Source: Kofleriaceae bacterium (GTDB taxonomy: Bacteria > Myxococcota_A > Polyangia > Haliangiales > Haliangiaceae). Taken from it: a stretch of 64,000 bases of DNA. The translations under genes were made by a program, and so were the position numbers. Position 1 is the stretch's first letter. Every line of letters starts with the position of its first letter. Positions 42,060-52,963 of the stretch are shown piece after piece. The stretch covers positions 1 through 64,000 of the forward strand of contig JAGPCY010000004.1 in the NCBI GenBank assembly GCA_018057825.1. Direction: 5' to 3'. The notes beneath the pieces are model-generated. The model was not told the origin of the DNA. It was given only the letters and a program-made list of their open reading frames with translations, and did not search any database.

Positions 42060-43250
42060 TCACCTCTCGAAAGCATCTCGTTGCAGCCTGCTGGCCAGGG
42101 TCGCGCTCGCACCTGCATGAGATCGGTACTCCCGCTGCAACGTCCGCGAAGCCTCGCACGCGCGCGTGTATGCGCGTTGGATGCTCAATGGCGGAACGGG
42201 CACTGGCAGGGTGGCGAGGTTCTTGAAGTAGATCGCGAAGACCGAAGTTGTGCCAGCTTTGCGCTTCTCCAGTTCACGGGTCGCCATCGCCGTCTGCCAG
42301 TACGACGACACGAAATCCGGGAGGACGTCGGGTGAAAATCGGATGCGCAGGATGTTGTTGTTGAAAACGATCAGTTCGTCTTCGTCTGAATGATAGACGG
42401 CGGACTTGCCGACCAGCTCTCGAGAATTGCGAGTGTTGAAGAGGAAGTCTCCAGCGCAAAGACGATATCGTTCCGCCTCGGCGGCTGACGCGTCTACGCG
42501 CGTCAGGTTGGTCAAGTCGAGCGCGCCGTCGGGGCGAATGGCGTTCATGCGCACGTAGGGGTGTGCGCGGTCGGGGCCTTGCTCTGCCGCGGCCCGCACC
42601 AGCCCGAGCAGGGACTCCGAGACAAGCTCGGCAAAAGGCCGAGTCGGCCATTGCGACAGGTCGCCGAACATCTCCAGGAAGGTCGAGCGCAGCAGGTCGT
42701 CAGTGAGGGCGATGGCTTCCTGACGCTTGCGGCGGATGGCGTCGGCCTTGTCGAGCAGGTCCGCGATGCGGCGCTGCTCATTGGCAGGCGGGACAGGAAC
42801 CGGTAGCGCTTCTAACTGAGGGACGGCGAGATTGGCGATATTCGTTGTCTTGCGGGCGCATCGCCGGATACGCAGTTGCGTTGAAGGCGCGGTGACCCAG
42901 TGGGCCATGTATCGCGGGTCGAGAACGCCTCGGGTTCTCAGGATCGCAATGAAGCCACCTGCTGTGGCCTTGTAGGGCAGGGCTGGCACGGCGCAGGCTT
43001 TCCCAACAAGCTCCCAGCTGTTGGCGGACGAAATCAGCATGTCACCTGGCCGCAGGTACAGCTCGTCGCGGCGAACGGTCGATGTGGGAACCGCGATAAG
43101 GTCGGTGATGGACAAGACGTCCTGGATGTTCTTCGTTCGCATACAGGCGACAGCACCAGGACTCCGCGGGTCGACCAGTTCGCTGGGCTCGAACGTTACG
43201 CCGCGTATGTACTGAATGACCTCGCCGAAGGGACGATATGTGTCGCTCAC
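42060..43250 (-). CDS. hsdS: type I restriction-modification specificity subunit HsdS
   Basis: 396 residues with two target-recognition domains, each ending in a conserved PVPPxxxQ segment ([21 protein letters not shown] and [14 protein letters not shown]), joined by a helical spacer ([16 protein letters not shown]). The organisation is complete. GTG start at 43248-43250 overlaps the hsdM stop (GTGA). The subunit sets the DNA target of the HsdR/M/S complex. Its GC content is lower than that of hsdM and hsdR, which is common because recognition domains are exchanged between strains. Confidence 0.92.
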   Translation of the reverse strand: MSDTYRPFGEVIQYIRGVTFEPSELVDPRSPGAVACMRTKNIQDVLSITDLIAVPTSTVRRDELYLRPGDMLISSANSWELVGKACAVPALPYKATAGGFIAILRTRGVLDPRYMAHWVTAPSTQLRIRRCARKTTNIANLAVPQLEALPVPVPPANEQRRIADLLDKADAIRRKRQEAIALTDDLLRSTFLEMFGDLSQWPTRPFAELVSESLLGLVRAAAEQGPDRAHPYVRMNAIRPDGALDLTNLTRVDASAAEAERYRLCAGDFLFNTRNSRELVGKSAVYHSDEDELIVFNNNILRIRFSPDVLPDFVSSYWQTAMATRELEKRKAGTTSVFAIYFKNLATLPVPVPPLSIQRAYTRACEASRTLQREYRSHAGASATLASRLQRDAFER

Positions 43251-44779
43251 AGCATCTTCTCCAGCTCGCACAGGTCCTTCGCGATCTCGGCCTCCAGGGC
43301 GCGCAGGCGAGCGATGATGACCTTGGGCGGGTCGTAGCTGACCGCCTCGTGTTTGGTCTCCTTGTACCGGTTGATCGACAGGTCGTAGTCCTTGGCGACG
43401 ATGTCGGCCTTGGGCACGACGAAGTGCTTGGCGGTGCGGTCGGTGTCCTTCTTGGCGCTGCGGCGGCGGAAGCGGTCGAGGGCGTCGTAGAGGTCGTTCT
43501 TGCCGGTGGGGCCGAACCGTCCGTCGGCGCCGCCCGAGGGGGTGCGCTTGTCGTCGAGGGAGTAGCCGTCGTCGCCGACGTCGTAGAAGAAGACGCTCTC
43601 GGTGGTGCCGCCCTTGGAGAAGACCAGGATGGCGGTCGAGACGCCGGCGTAGGGCTTGAACACGCCCGACGGCAACGAGATCACGGCGTCGAGCTGGTGG
43701 TCCTCGATGAGCAGCCGGCGCAGGGCCTTGTGGGCGGTGCTCGAGCCGAACAGCACGCCGTCGGGCACGATGGTGGCGCTGCGGCCGCTCTTCTTGAGCA
43801 TGCGCAGGATGAGGACCAGGAACAAGAGCTCGGTCTTCTTGGTCTTGACGTGACGGGTGAGGCTCGGGTGGACGTCGCCGGCGTCGAGGCTGCCCTTGAA
43901 CGGCGGGTTGGCCAGGATCACGTCGAAGCCGCCCTCGGCCTGGGCGCGGAAGTTGTCGTGGAACGAGTTCGACAGCGTGTCCTGGTAGTGGATGTCGGGG
44001 TTCTCGACGCCGTGGAGCATCAGGTTCATCGACGCCACGCGCAGCATGGTGGCGTCGAAGTCGAAGCCGTGGAACATGTGGTTCTGGATGTGGTCGCGGT
44101 ACGGCTCGAGCAGGTCGCCGGTGTAGACCGTGCGGCCGTCCTCGATGAGCTTGCCCCTGGCCGAGGTGTGATGCTCCTTCAGGTACTGCATCACCTGGAC
44201 CAGGAAGCCGGCGGTGCCACACGCCGGGTCGCCGATGACCTCGTCGGGCCGGGGCTCGAGCAGCTCGACCATGAAGCGGATGATGTGGCGCGGGGTCCGG
44301 AACTGGCCGTTGATGCCGGCGGTGGTCAGCTTGCTCAGCAGGTACTCGTAGAGATCGCCCTTGGTGTCGCCCTCGGTCAGCGGCAGGACGCTGATCTTCT
44401 CGACCGCCGAGACCAGGAGGCTCGGGCGCTGGATCAGGAGCTGGGCGTCCTGCATGTACTCGGCGAACGTGGTGCCGCCGTTCAACTGGCGGAAGTGCGG
44501 GAACACCTCGTCGCGCACCACCCGCAGCATCTGCTCGCCGGGCAGCTCCTTCAGGCGCGACCACCGCAGGTGCTGCTGGCCGGGCGCGAACACCGGCCGC
44601 CACGGCTTCTTGGTGCGGGCCGCCAGCTTCTCGTGGCGGGTCTCGTTCACGTCGAGGAGCCGGGCGAACATGAGGAACGAGATCTGCTCGATCACGGTCA
44701 GCGGGTTGGTGATGCCGCCGGTCCAGAACTCGGTCCACAGCTTGTCGATGTCACTTCGGATCTGCGGGAGGCTCGTCAT
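43247..44779 (-). CDS. hsdM: type I restriction-modification methylase HsdM
   Basis: 510 residues, usual for HsdM. The S-adenosylmethionine motif DPACGTAGF (about residue 184) and the catalytic NPPF motif (about residue 290) are intact. It methylates adenine in the site chosen by HsdS. ATG at 44777-44779 begins [15 protein letters not shown]. It follows hsdR by 26 bp and overlaps hsdS by 4 bp, making a standard R-M-S operon read on the minus strand. Confidence 0.96.
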   Translation of the reverse strand: MTSLPQIRSDIDKLWTEFWTGGITNPLTVIEQISFLMFARLLDVNETRHEKLAARTKKPWRPVFAPGQQHLRWSRLKELPGEQMLRVVRDEVFPHFRQLNGGTTFAEYMQDAQLLIQRPSLLVSAVEKISVLPLTEGDTKGDLYEYLLSKLTTAGINGQFRTPRHIIRFMVELLEPRPDEVIGDPACGTAGFLVQVMQYLKEHHTSARGKLIEDGRTVYTGDLLEPYRDHIQNHMFHGFDFDATMLRVASMNLMLHGVENPDIHYQDTLSNSFHDNFRAQAEGGFDVILANPPFKGSLDAGDVHPSLTRHVKTKKTELLFLVLILRMLKKSGRSATIVPDGVLFGSSTAHKALRRLLIEDHQLDAVISLPSGVFKPYAGVSTAILVFSKGGTTESVFFYDVGDDGYSLDDKRTPSGGADGRFGPTGKNDLYDALDRFRRRSAKKDTDRTAKHFVVPKADIVAKDYDLSINRYKETKHEAVSYDPPKVIIARLRALEAEIAKDLCELEKML

Positions 44780-44805
44780 GTACAGCTTTCGGGTTCGGGC
44801 GGTCG

Positions 44806-47800
44806 CTAGCCGACGGCCTGGAAGGTCTCGACGATCGCGAGGATCTCATTGGCCAGGGCGGCGTCGGGGAAGACGCCGTCGACGCCCTCGGCGTGGACGG
44901 TGGTGAACGGCGGCTCGTACAGCCGCTCGAGCTCGATCGAGCCGTGCTGGCTCAGGTGGCTCTTCAAGAGCTGGAGGAAGCGGAGCTGCTGGGCCGACAG
45001 GTCGGGGTGGCGGTGGACGAAGGCGGTGAACGCGCGGTCGACCGCGTCGTCGTCGAGGCCGATCAGCCGGCGGAACAGCGCGGCCAGGGACCGCCGGGCC
45101 GCGGGCTGGTAGCCCAGCAGGTGCTTGACGTTGGCCTTGTCGTCGAGCTGTAGCACCGCGCGGGCCAGCTCCTCGAGGTCGGCCTCGCTGACCGGCTCGC
45201 CGGCGCGCAGGCGCATGAGGGTGGGGTGACTGGCCATGCGCTGGCGCAGCACGGTCTCGACGCGCAGGGTGTAGGCCACCAGCTCCAGGCCCTCGAGTCG
45301 CGGGGTGTAGCTCTCGCCGGCGAAGTCGCGGTCGGGCACGTCGTACTCGAGCGGCGACACCCGGCCCGTCGGTACCGGCTGCTGGTACTTCATGATGCTG
45401 CGCAGGTCGCGGCGCAGGGCGTCGACCGCCGGCGCGGTGGCGGCCGCCCAGTAGGCCTTGCTGCGGACCTGGGCGATCGACTCGGCCTTGGCCTTGACCG
45501 GGTTCTGGTTCTTGGCCAGGAGCTCAATGGCCTCCTCGACCCGGCCGCGCAGATCGGCGACCGCCGGGGCGTCGGGGCCGCCGCGCACCAGCTCGAGCTG
45601 GAGGCGGGTGGTCAGGAGGTCGAAGCGGTAGGCGTCCTCGTCGCCGCGGATGTTGCGCGTGCGCTGGAGCGGCGCGACGATCGCCAGGAGATCGCCCTGG
45701 GTGGCGACAGCGAAGTGGGCGAGCCGATCGGGGTCGGCCAGGAGCTCGAGCTCGCGGGCGCGATCGCGGACCTCGATCGAGTCGACGCCGCGGGTCGCCT
45801 TCACGTCGTGCTCGAGGAGCGCGATGGTCTGCTGGAAGGTCGCCTCGTCCATGCGGTCGAGGGCGGCGGCGGCCAGGGCGACCCGGGCCTCGAACAGGTG
45901 CTGCAGGAGCGACTTGGGCTGGGCCGGTTCGGTGCGGACGTACTCCTGATCGAAGAACTGGAAGTTGCGCCAGTGATCGAAGATCAGGAACTCGGTCTTG
46001 TCCTTGCCCGGCCCGAACAGATCGCGGCACAGCCGGGTGCCGCGCCCGATCATCTGCCAGAACTTCACGTAGGACCGGACCGGCTTGGCGAACACCAGGT
46101 TGACGACCTCGGGGACGTCGATGCCGGTGTCGAGCATGTCGACCGAGATCGCGATCGTCAGATCGTCGGCCGGGTCCTTGAAGTCGGCGATGAGGTGCTC
46201 GGCGCGCGGCTCGTGGTTGTCGATGATCTTGCAGAAGGTCGAGCCGTACTGCGGGTACAGCTCGGAGAACACGTCGGCCAGGTGGACCGCGTGGTCGTGG
46301 TGGCGGGCGAACACGATGGTCTTGCCGACGCGGCTGCCGGTGGCGTCGCGCAGGCCGTGGTCCATGAGGGCGCGCCACACGTCGCGGGTCGAGGCGCGGT
46401 TGAACAGCAGGCGATCGAGCTCGCCGGGCTCGAACTCGGTGGTCGTCGGCTCGCCGCCCTGGGCCTCGAGCGCGTCCTTCTGCTCGGCGTCCATGGTCGA
46501 GTACTTGAAGCCGGTGTCGCGGAACTGGCTGGTGAAGGCCAGGACCCGAAACGGCACGAGGTACTTGCCGGCGATGGCCTCGGTCAGGCCGAAGTTCGAG
46601 GTCGGATCGCCCTCGGGGCAACCGAAGTGCGCGAAGGTGTCGCGGCCGACGTAGTCGACCGGGGTCGCGGTGAGGCCGATCTGCAGCGCGTCGAAGTACA
46701 GAAACAGGGTCTTGTACTTGTTGTAGATGCTGCGGTGCGACTCGTCGGCGATGATCAGGTCGAAGAAGCCGACGTCGAAGTCCTCGTAGCAGGCCATCAT
46801 CGCCGGGTAGGTGGCGAGGTAGATGCGGGTCGTCTGGTCGCCGCTGGCGCGGGCGCTGACCACGACCCGGGTCTCGCCCGGCAGGTGGTTCTTGAACACG
46901 TTGTCGGCCTGGCGGCGCAGCTCGACGCGGTCGCACAGGAACAGCACGCGCTTGGCCCAGCCGGCGCGCAGGAGCACCTCGACCAGCGACAGCGCGACCC
47001 GGGTCTTGCCGGTGCCGGTGGCCTGGACCAGGAGCGCCTTGCGGAAGTTGTTCGAGAACCGATCGGTGACCCGCTTGACCGCCTCGAGCTGGTAGATGCG
47101 ATCGGCGATCGATAGATCGGGCGCGATGGCGGCGAGGGCAGCGCGGTGTGCGCGCTTGTAGTGGAGCGCGACCAGGCTGGCCGGCGCGTAGTAGCCGTAG
47201 ACCTTGCGGCGCGGGTACTTAAGGACATCGTCGTCGAGGAAGATGTCGAGGCCGTTGGTGCAGAAGATGACCGGGCGCTGGCCGTGGGCGGCCTCGAGCT
47301 GATCGGCGTACCGCCGCGCCTGCTCGGCGCCTTCGTGGGCGTCGATCGCGGTCTTCTTGGCCTCGATGACTGCCAGGGGCTTGCCGTCGTCGCCGAACAG
47401 CACGTAGTCGGCGCGGGTGCCGTCGGCGAGGATCAGCTCCTGGCGGACCTGCTCGGTGCTGGCGCCGCTCGGGCCGACGTCCCAGCCGGCGTCGAGGAGC
47501 TCTTGATCGATGAGCCGGCGGCGGGTGGTCAGCTCGTCGAAGGCGAGGGCGGCGGCGACCGCCTGTCCCTCGGCCTTGCGCGCCTGGTTCTCGGCCTCGG
47601 TGGCGGCAGCGGCCTGTTCGGCGGCCAGGCGGCGCTTGCGCTCCTCGGCGAGATCGGCGAGCACCGCCTCGTAGCGGGCTTCGGTCAGGCGCAGCTTCTC
47701 GAGGGCCTCCTTGGCCTTGCCGTTGCCGGCGCTGGTCGCGGCCGGCGGCGGGGCCTGGTAGGGCCGGCACGCGGCGCGGTCGCCGCGATCGATCTGGAGG

Positions 47801-48165
47801 TGGAACCACACCGCCAGGTCGTAGGTCGCCTGAAGGCGCTCGAGGGCCAGCGCGGGGGTGAGGACCTTCTTGGTCGCGTGGGCGGCGGAGTTGCCGGCCT
47901 TGCGCACGGCGTGCAGCTTCTCCAGCACGACCTCAGGCACGGCCTGGCGGAAGGCCTCGACGTTCAGCAGGTCGTTCAGGTTCTCGCTGTACGGCCGGGT
48001 CAGCCGGTACACCGCGAAGATCTCGTCGACCATCACCTCGAGGATCGTGCGCATCTTGAGGAGCGCGCTCGGCGGATCGGAGTGGGCGTAGGCCTCGGCG
48101 AAGCCGCCCAGGTCGGCGAGGAGCGCGCGGCGCGGCCGCAGGAACTCGAAGTTCTGGGACGTCAT
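44806..48165 (-). CDS. hsdR: type I restriction enzyme subunit HsdR
   Basis: 1119 residues from ATG 48163-48165, preceded by a GAGG ribosome-binding site; an upstream in-frame ATG at 48187 is weaker. Order: a DUF4145-like helical region ([16 protein letters not shown]), an HSDR-N nuclease domain with LAVIEAKK (Glu about 268, Lys about 270), then a DEAD helicase with ATGTGKT and DESHRSIYN. It cuts DNA and translocates it in the R2M2S complex. All key motifs look intact, so the operon appears functional. A sigma-54 activator gene lies 126 bp upstream on the same strand. Confidence 0.95.
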   Translation of the reverse strand: MTSQNFEFLRPRRALLADLGGFAEAYAHSDPPSALLKMRTILEVMVDEIFAVYRLTRPYSENLNDLLNVEAFRQAVPEVVLEKLHAVRKAGNSAAHATKKVLTPALALERLQATYDLAVWFHLQIDRGDRAACRPYQAPPPAATSAGNGKAKEALEKLRLTEARYEAVLADLAEERKRRLAAEQAAAATEAENQARKAEGQAVAAALAFDELTTRRRLIDQELLDAGWDVGPSGASTEQVRQELILADGTRADYVLFGDDGKPLAVIEAKKTAIDAHEGAEQARRYADQLEAAHGQRPVIFCTNGLDIFLDDDVLKYPRRKVYGYYAPASLVALHYKRAHRAALAAIAPDLSIADRIYQLEAVKRVTDRFSNNFRKALLVQATGTGKTRVALSLVEVLLRAGWAKRVLFLCDRVELRRQADNVFKNHLPGETRVVVSARASGDQTTRIYLATYPAMMACYEDFDVGFFDLIIADESHRSIYNKYKTLFLYFDALQIGLTATPVDYVGRDTFAHFGCPEGDPTSNFGLTEAIAGKYLVPFRVLAFTSQFRDTGFKYSTMDAEQKDALEAQGGEPTTTEFEPGELDRLLFNRASTRDVWRALMDHGLRDATGSRVGKTIVFARHHDHAVHLADVFSELYPQYGSTFCKIIDNHEPRAEHLIADFKDPADDLTIAISVDMLDTGIDVPEVVNLVFAKPVRSYVKFWQMIGRGTRLCRDLFGPGKDKTEFLIFDHWRNFQFFDQEYVRTEPAQPKSLLQHLFEARVALAAAALDRMDEATFQQTIALLEHDVKATRGVDSIEVRDRARELELLADPDRLAHFAVATQGDLLAIVAPLQRTRNIRGDEDAYRFDLLTTRLQLELVRGGPDAPAVADLRGRVEEAIELLAKNQNPVKAKAESIAQVRSKAYWAAATAPAVDALRRDLRSIMKYQQPVPTGRVSPLEYDVPDRDFAGESYTPRLEGLELVAYTLRVETVLRQRMASHPTLMRLRAGEPVSEADLEELARAVLQLDDKANVKHLLGYQPAARRSLAALFRRLIGLDDDAVDRAFTAFVHRHPDLSAQQLRFLQLLKSHLSQHGSIELERLYEPPFTTVHAEGVDGVFPDAALANEILAIVETFQAVG

Positions 48166-48291
48166 CGGTGGGACCTCGGTGGGCGGCATGGCCCGAGGCG
48201 ATAGTTCACGCGGCGTGCCAAGGTGCGGGGGCCGAGGATAGCGGCACGGCTGGGCCGGTCGCGACCGCGGGGCGCGAGGTTTCGGCTGCGA

Positions 48292-49776
48292 TCACGCTTT
48301 CACCTGGTAGATGCGCAGCCAGTTGGTGAGGGTCTGGTAGCTGGCGAGGCCGACCAGGGTCGCGGCCTTGGTCTTGTTGCCGTTGGTCTCGACCATCGCG
48401 CGCTCGAGGTAGTGGCGCGCGACCTCGGTCAGCAGCGCCTCGAGCTTGAAGCCGTCGCCCAGCGGGCGGCCGAGGACGGGGGCGCGATCGGGCGAGGCGG
48501 CGCGGCCGAGCAGGGCGCCGCGGACCTCGTCGGCGGTGATGGTGGGGCCGGCCGACCAGATCGCGGCGCGGCTGAGGGTGTTCTCGAGCTCGCGGACGTT
48601 GCCCGGCCACGGGTGGGCCAAGAGCGCGTTGCGCGCGCTGGGCGACAGCTTCTTGGCGACGTCGCCGTGGCGGACCACGGTCTGGTTCACGTGGGCGAGG
48701 AAGTGATCGATGAGGAGCGGCAGATCGCCCTGGCGCTCGCGCAGGCTGGGCAAGCGCAGGACGGCGACGGCGAGGCGGTAGAACAGGTCTTCGCGGAAGC
48801 GCCCGGCGGCGATCTCGTCGATCAAGCTGCGGTGGGTGGCCGCGACGAGGCGCACCTCGACCTCGACCGGGTCGACCCGCCCGATCCGGGTGACCTCGCC
48901 TTCTTGCACCACGCGCAGGAGCTTGACCTGGGCGTCGAGCGGCAGCTCGCCTAGCTCGTCGAGGAAGACGGTGCCGCGCTGGGCGGCCTCGAAGACGCCG
49001 CGGCGCTGCTCGGTGGCGCCCGAGAACGCGCCCTTCTCGTGGCCGAACAGCGTGGACTCGACCAGCTCGCGCGGGATGGCGCCGCAGTTGACGGCGACGA
49101 ACTTGCCGGGGCGACGACTGGCGGCGTGGATCGCGCGGGCCAGGAGCTCCTTGCCGGTGCCGGACTCGCCTTCGATCAGGATCGGCACGTCCCAGCGCGA
49201 GGCCCGGGCGGCTTGGTCGAGGACCCGGGCCATGACCGCGCTGCGGTGGATGATGTCGGAGAAGGCCGCGAGCTCGGGCGGCGCGCCGATGGTCAGGTCG
49301 GCGAGGCGGGCGCCGGTCAAGGGCACCAACTCGGCCGAGATGTCGAAGGGCACGGTGACGTCGAGGACGCCGCGCTCGGCCGACGATTCGATGAGCGCGG
49401 CCGGGAAGCGGGTCTTGGCGACCAGGAGCCAGACCGCGTGCATCGCCGGGGTGCCGGGGCTCAGGTGGAACGTGAGGTCGACGTTGCGGCGCCGGGCCAG
49501 GACGCGATCGCAGGTCGCGACCACGGCCTCGTAGATCTCGCGGTGTTCGGTCGGTCGCGACAGCGGGCACAGGTGGGTCTCGACCAGGGCGTGGGTGCGC
49601 GCCGCGAGGGCCTCCTGGACCCGGGCGGTCTCGCGCGACGACTTGTCGCTGAGGACGTGGACCTCGTCGAAGCGCCGCTGGCCGATGGTGACGGCGATGG
49701 GCCCGACGACGCCAGGGTCGCCGCGGGCCGCCTTGAGGTCGCGATCGCCGAGCCAGGTGAACAGGACGCGGGGCAC
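48292..49776 (-). CDS. CARF-like sigma-54 enhancer-binding activator (RtcR-like architecture)
   Basis: 494 residues. The N-terminal 165 residues contain [14 protein letters not shown], the GTPxM signature seen in CARF domains (Csm6/Csx1 type), which bind cyclic oligoadenylate or related ligands. A sigma-54 AAA+ domain follows: Walker A GESGTGKE (203-210), the sigma-54-contact loop GAFSGA (249-254; consensus GAFTGA, with Thr to Ser) and Walker [12 protein letters not shown]-terminal Fis-type helix-turn-helix includes [16 protein letters not shown]. RtcR has this order. GTG start at 49774-49776. Two palindromes and a -24/-12 promoter lie upstream, pointing to the divergent gene as target. Confidence 0.85.
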   Translation of the reverse strand: MPRVLFTWLGDRDLKAARGDPGVVGPIAVTIGQRRFDEVHVLSDKSSRETARVQEALAARTHALVETHLCPLSRPTEHREIYEAVVATCDRVLARRRNVDLTFHLSPGTPAMHAVWLLVAKTRFPAALIESSAERGVLDVTVPFDISAELVPLTGARLADLTIGAPPELAAFSDIIHRSAVMARVLDQAARASRWDVPILIEGESGTGKELLARAIHAASRRPGKFVAVNCGAIPRELVESTLFGHEKGAFSGATEQRRGVFEAAQRGTVFLDELGELPLDAQVKLLRVVQEGEVTRIGRVDPVEVEVRLVAATHRSLIDEIAAGRFREDLFYRLAVAVLRLPSLRERQGDLPLLIDHFLAHVNQTVVRHGDVAKKLSPSARNALLAHPWPGNVRELENTLSRAAIWSAGPTITADEVRGALLGRAASPDRAPVLGRPLGDGFKLEALLTEVARHYLERAMVETNGNKTKAATLVGLASYQTLTNWLRIYQVKA

Positions 49777-49787
49777 GGGACGAAGGT

Positions 49788-49822
49788 ACAACGATCGTTG
49801 TGGTAGAGACAACGAGCGTTGT
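49788..49822. promoter_or_regulatory. paired palindromes, likely upstream activator sites
   Basis: ACAACGATCGTTGT (49788-49801) is a perfect 14-bp palindrome and ACAACGAGCGTTGT (49809-49822) differs by one base pair. They repeat at 21 bp, two helical turns, which suits two dimers on one DNA face. They lie about 115-130 bp upstream of the divergent gene's -24/-12 element, the normal enhancer distance, and 12 bp upstream of the activator's own start codon, so autorepression is also possible. Confidence 0.75.
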
Positions 49823-49917
49823 GGTCGGGGCGGGGTGGGGACGCCCGGGCGCGGCGCGGAGGCCCGCGCGGTGGCGGGATGGGTGGCTGGCGGGCCGCTG
49901 GCGAGCGGCGGGCGGCA

Positions 49918-49933
49918 TGGCACGGCGGTCGCA
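49918..49933 (+). promoter_or_regulatory. sigma-54 -24/-12 promoter of the PD-(D/E)XK gene
   Basis: TGGCACG-GCGG-TCGCA fits consensus TGGCACG-N4-TTGCA with the GG and GC exactly 12 bp apart; the one mismatch is TCGC for TTGC. Transcription would start near 49944, only a few bases before the ATG at 49947, so the transcript would be nearly leaderless unless translation starts further in (GTG at 49968). Confidence 0.7.
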
Positions 49934-49946
49934 ATGGGCTCGATCC

Positions 49947-51584
49947 ATGAACGACCTGAACGCGACCGTGACCCTCCGCGACGACGCCCTCGACGTCGCG
50001 GTCCACGACGAGCTGCCCGAGTCGGTGGCCGTCTTCACCGCCCTCGACGCGCGCACGCGCAACCGGCTGGCGGCCGACGCCTGGCGCATCGGGCTGCGGG
50101 CGATGTCGGTGGCCCACGCCAAGGCCGAAGAGGCCAAGCTGTCCGACGTCGGCCGGACCTTGCTCGCCGACGTCGAGCACCACCTGGGCGCGCACCTGGC
50201 GGCGCAGGAGCGCGGCCTGGCCGAGGCGCTGCGCCAGTACTTCGACCCGACCGACGGGCGGCTGGCCGAGCGGCTCGACGCGGCGGTCGGCGACCGCGGC
50301 GCCCTGGCCGGGATGCTCCAGCGCTTCGTCGGCCCGACCAGCGTGCTGGCCGAGACCCTGGCGCGCCACGTCGGCAGCGAGAGCGCGATCTTCAAGCGGC
50401 TTAGCCCGACCGACAGCGAGGGACTGATCAAGCAGCTCGAGGCGCGGATCGGCGACGTGCTGGCGCGCCAGCAGCGCGACCTGGCCAGCGCGCTCGATCC
50501 GCTGGTGCCCGACGGCGCGGTCGCCAAGCTGGTGGCGCAGCTCCGCGCCGAGGTCACGGCCGAGGGCAGGGCCCAGGCCGAGCGCCTGCAGGCTGCGCTG
50601 CGCGCCCTCGACACCAGCGACGAACAGTCGGCGCTGTCGCGGATGATGCGCGAGGCGGCGGCGGCCAACGCCAAGCTCCTGGGCGCCCTCAACCCGCGCG
50701 ACCCCGGGTCGCCGCTGGCGGCCCTCGACGCGACGGTGAAGGAGCTGTTCGATCGCCAGGCCACCGGCCTGGCGCAGTTCCAGGCCGAGGTGCGCGAGCG
50801 CCAGGAGTCGTTCGACAAGTCGGTCCGCGAGGCGCTGGGTCGCCTCGAGGCGCGCCGGCAGGCCGAGGCGCGGGCGCCGGAAGGTGGCCGGGTGTTCGAG
50901 GCCGCGCTGACCGCGTTCGTGAGCGAGCGCCTGCGCAACGCGCCGATCGCGATCGAGGACACGACGGTGGCGGCCGGGGTGCGCGGGTGCAAGAAGGGCG
51001 ACCTGGTGCTGCGGCAGACCGCCGAGGGCGCGTTCGCCGGCGCGGCCCTGGTGATCGAGGCCAAGCACGACCGGTCCTACACGGTGACGCGCGCGCTGAC
51101 CGAGCTCGATCAGGCGCGCGCGAACCGCGGCGCGTCGGCCGGGTTGATGGTGATGGCGGTGTCCCACGCGACGCCGTCGTTCCCGCGGTTCGCGCGCTAC
51201 GGCCAGAACGTGCTGGTGTGTTGGGACCCCGACGACCCCGCGACCGATCCGTGGCTCGAGGCCGGCCTGACCCTGGGCCTGTACCTGGTGTCTCGCGTGC
51301 GGGCCTCCGAGGCTGGTGACCTCGCCGCCCTGCGCGACGTCGAGCGTCGCATCGCGGTCGAGCTGCAGCGGGTCGCCAAGCTCGAGACCTTCAACGACAA
51401 GATCCAGGCCGGCAGCGAGGGTATCGCCGCCGAGCTGCGGAAGGCCAAGAAGGATCTGACCACGCTCCTCGACAAGGCCAAGGCCACCCTGCGGGCCCTC
51501 GACGTCGCCCTCGACGAGGAGGTCGAGCGCCAGTCGCCGCTCCTCATCACGCCGATGTCTGACTCGGGCGAGCTGATCCAGTGA
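49947..51584 (+). CDS. coiled-coil protein with C-terminal PD-(D/E)XK-like nuclease domain
   Basis: 545 residues from ATG 49947. Residues about 1-310 are helical, with long coiled-coil stretches. Residues 345-450 read KKGDLVLRQ (Asp352) and [10 protein letters not shown] (Glu371-x-Lys373), the D...ExK signature of PD-(D/E)XK nucleases, followed by [21 protein letters not shown] further helix/coil continues to residue 545. The domain order is like that of DUF2130-type coiled-coil nucleases, but identity is not certain. It is transcribed away from the CARF sigma-54 gene, behind a sigma-54 promoter, which predicts induction by that protein. Confidence 0.7.
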   Translation: MNDLNATVTLRDDALDVAVHDELPESVAVFTALDARTRNRLAADAWRIGLRAMSVAHAKAEEAKLSDVGRTLLADVEHHLGAHLAAQERGLAEALRQYFDPTDGRLAERLDAAVGDRGALAGMLQRFVGPTSVLAETLARHVGSESAIFKRLSPTDSEGLIKQLEARIGDVLARQQRDLASALDPLVPDGAVAKLVAQLRAEVTAEGRAQAERLQAALRALDTSDEQSALSRMMREAAAANAKLLGALNPRDPGSPLAALDATVKELFDRQATGLAQFQAEVRERQESFDKSVREALGRLEARRQAEARAPEGGRVFEAALTAFVSERLRNAPIAIEDTTVAAGVRGCKKGDLVLRQTAEGAFAGAALVIEAKHDRSYTVTRALTELDQARANRGASAGLMVMAVSHATPSFPRFARYGQNVLVCWDPDDPATDPWLEAGLTLGLYLVSRVRASEAGDLAALRDVERRIAVELQRVAKLETFNDKIQAGSEGIAAELRKAKKDLTTLLDKAKATLRALDVALDEEVERQSPLLITPMSDSGELIQ

Positions 51585-51606
51585 ACCTGCGGCCGCCCCG
51601 CGGGCG

Positions 51607-52791
51607 TCAGGCCAGGAGCCGCGCGACGGTGGCGACGCCGAGGTCGAGCTCGTCGTCGGTGACGTAGGGCGCCGGGCCGAGCCGCAGGCGGTGGCCGCGG
51701 GCGTCGGCGTAGATGCCCTCGGCGCGCAGGGCGGTGACCAGGGCGGTGGCCCGCGGCGTCTCGATGGCGACGAAGCCGCCGCGGCGCGCCGGCTCGCGCG
51801 GCGTCGCCAGGATCAGGCCGTGGGCGGTGGCGGCGTCGATGAGCCGCTGGGTCTGGGCCAGGGACAGCGCGCGCAGGCGCGGCAGCTCGAGGCCGGCGTC
51901 GCGCGCGAACCGCGTGACCGCGACCGCGCGGTACGAGCTGGCCGGCTCGAAGGTGCTGCCGGCGAACGCGCTGGCGCCGTCGTCCTGATACGCGGTCGGC
52001 CGCGCGCGATCGCGGGGCGCGTCGAGCTCGGCGAAGCCGGCGAACCACCCGGTGTACTGCGGTCGCAGCGCCGCGCCCCCCGGCGGCACGCGCAGGAAGC
52101 ACACGCCCTCGCCCCACTGCGCGTACTTGTAGCCGCCGGCGACGACGAACACCTCGTCACCGCCGAGGTCGGCGAGCGAGAACGGCACGACGTGCCAGGC
52201 GTGATACGCGTCGAACAAGACCTGCGCGCCGCGCCGCCGCGCCGCTGCCGTCACCGCGGCCAGGTTTGGCACGATCGCGGCGGTCTCGAACAACACCGTC
52301 GACGCCAGGACCGCGGCCGTGTCGTCGCGCACCGCCGCGGCCAGCCGCTCGGCGAGGCTGTCGACCGGCGCGGCGTCGACCCAGGTGATCTCGACGCCGG
52401 TCTCGGCCAGCCGGCGAAGCTGGCGGTCGAGGGAGTGGAACTCGCCGGTGGTCGTGACCAGGTGCGGCCGCGCGCGCAGGTCGAGGGCCGACAGGAACCG
52501 CGCGACCAGCTCGTGGGTGCTGGCGGCCAGGGCCAGCTCGCGCGGGCGCGCCCCGATCCGCTCGGCGATGTAGCCGCGCAGCTCGTCCTGCAGGGCGAAC
52601 ACCCGGCCCCACTTGTCGTCGACGTGCAGCGCGGCGTCGACGAAGGCCTCGTCCTGGCCGGCCCGCGCGACGTCGGGCCAGGCCTGATGCGAGTGGCCAG
52701 TGAGCAACACCCGGCGTGGCGCGCCGTCGGGGACCGTGAGGAACTGGCGATAGTGCGGACGCAACGCCAGCGGATCGAGCGCGGTGGTCAC
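51607..52791 (-). CDS. kynureninase-like PLP-dependent enzyme (class V aminotransferase fold)
   Basis: 394 residues beginning at a GTG at 52789-52791. It has a PLP-Schiff-base motif GGYKYAQWGEG, FDAYHAWHVVPFSLADLGG, ASTHELVARFLSALDL and ETAAIVPNLAAV. The pattern is that of kynureninase, which splits kynurenine to anthranilate and alanine. Related PLP folds such as cysteine desulfurase cannot be excluded. No tryptophan-degradation neighbours are present. The preceding frame upstream extends into unrelated sequence and is rejected. Confidence 0.75.
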   Translation of the reverse strand: MTTALDPLALRPHYRQFLTVPDGAPRRVLLTGHSHQAWPDVARAGQDEAFVDAALHVDDKWGRVFALQDELRGYIAERIGARPRELALAASTHELVARFLSALDLRARPHLVTTTGEFHSLDRQLRRLAETGVEITWVDAAPVDSLAERLAAAVRDDTAAVLASTVLFETAAIVPNLAAVTAAARRRGAQVLFDAYHAWHVVPFSLADLGGDEVFVVAGGYKYAQWGEGVCFLRVPPGGAALRPQYTGWFAGFAELDAPRDRARPTAYQDDGASAFAGSTFEPASSYRAVAVTRFARDAGLELPRLRALSLAQTQRLIDAATAHGLILATPREPARRGGFVAIETPRATALVTALRAEGIYADARGHRLRLGPAPYVTDDELDLGVATVARLLA

Positions 52792-52963
52792 CGACCGACT
52801 TTGCCCCGGGCGGGCCGACGCAACAACCGCGGCGCGCCGCGCGATCACCCCGACCGGGCGAGGCCCGAGGCGCACGCCGCCCGCCGCATGACCGGCGCGG
52901 GGTGAGCCGCCGCGGCGCGCGCGACCCCGCCGAGGGACCCACCCGGCCGCGTATGATCGCCGC

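Noticed and set aside
42060-43250. HsdS as truncated
   Set aside because: Both recognition domains and both spacer helices are present, with a normal length.
48292-49776. The CARF-like regulator as an intact RtcR of an RNA-repair operon
   Set aside because: No rtcA or rtcB gene is in the window. The divergent gene is a nuclease-like protein instead.
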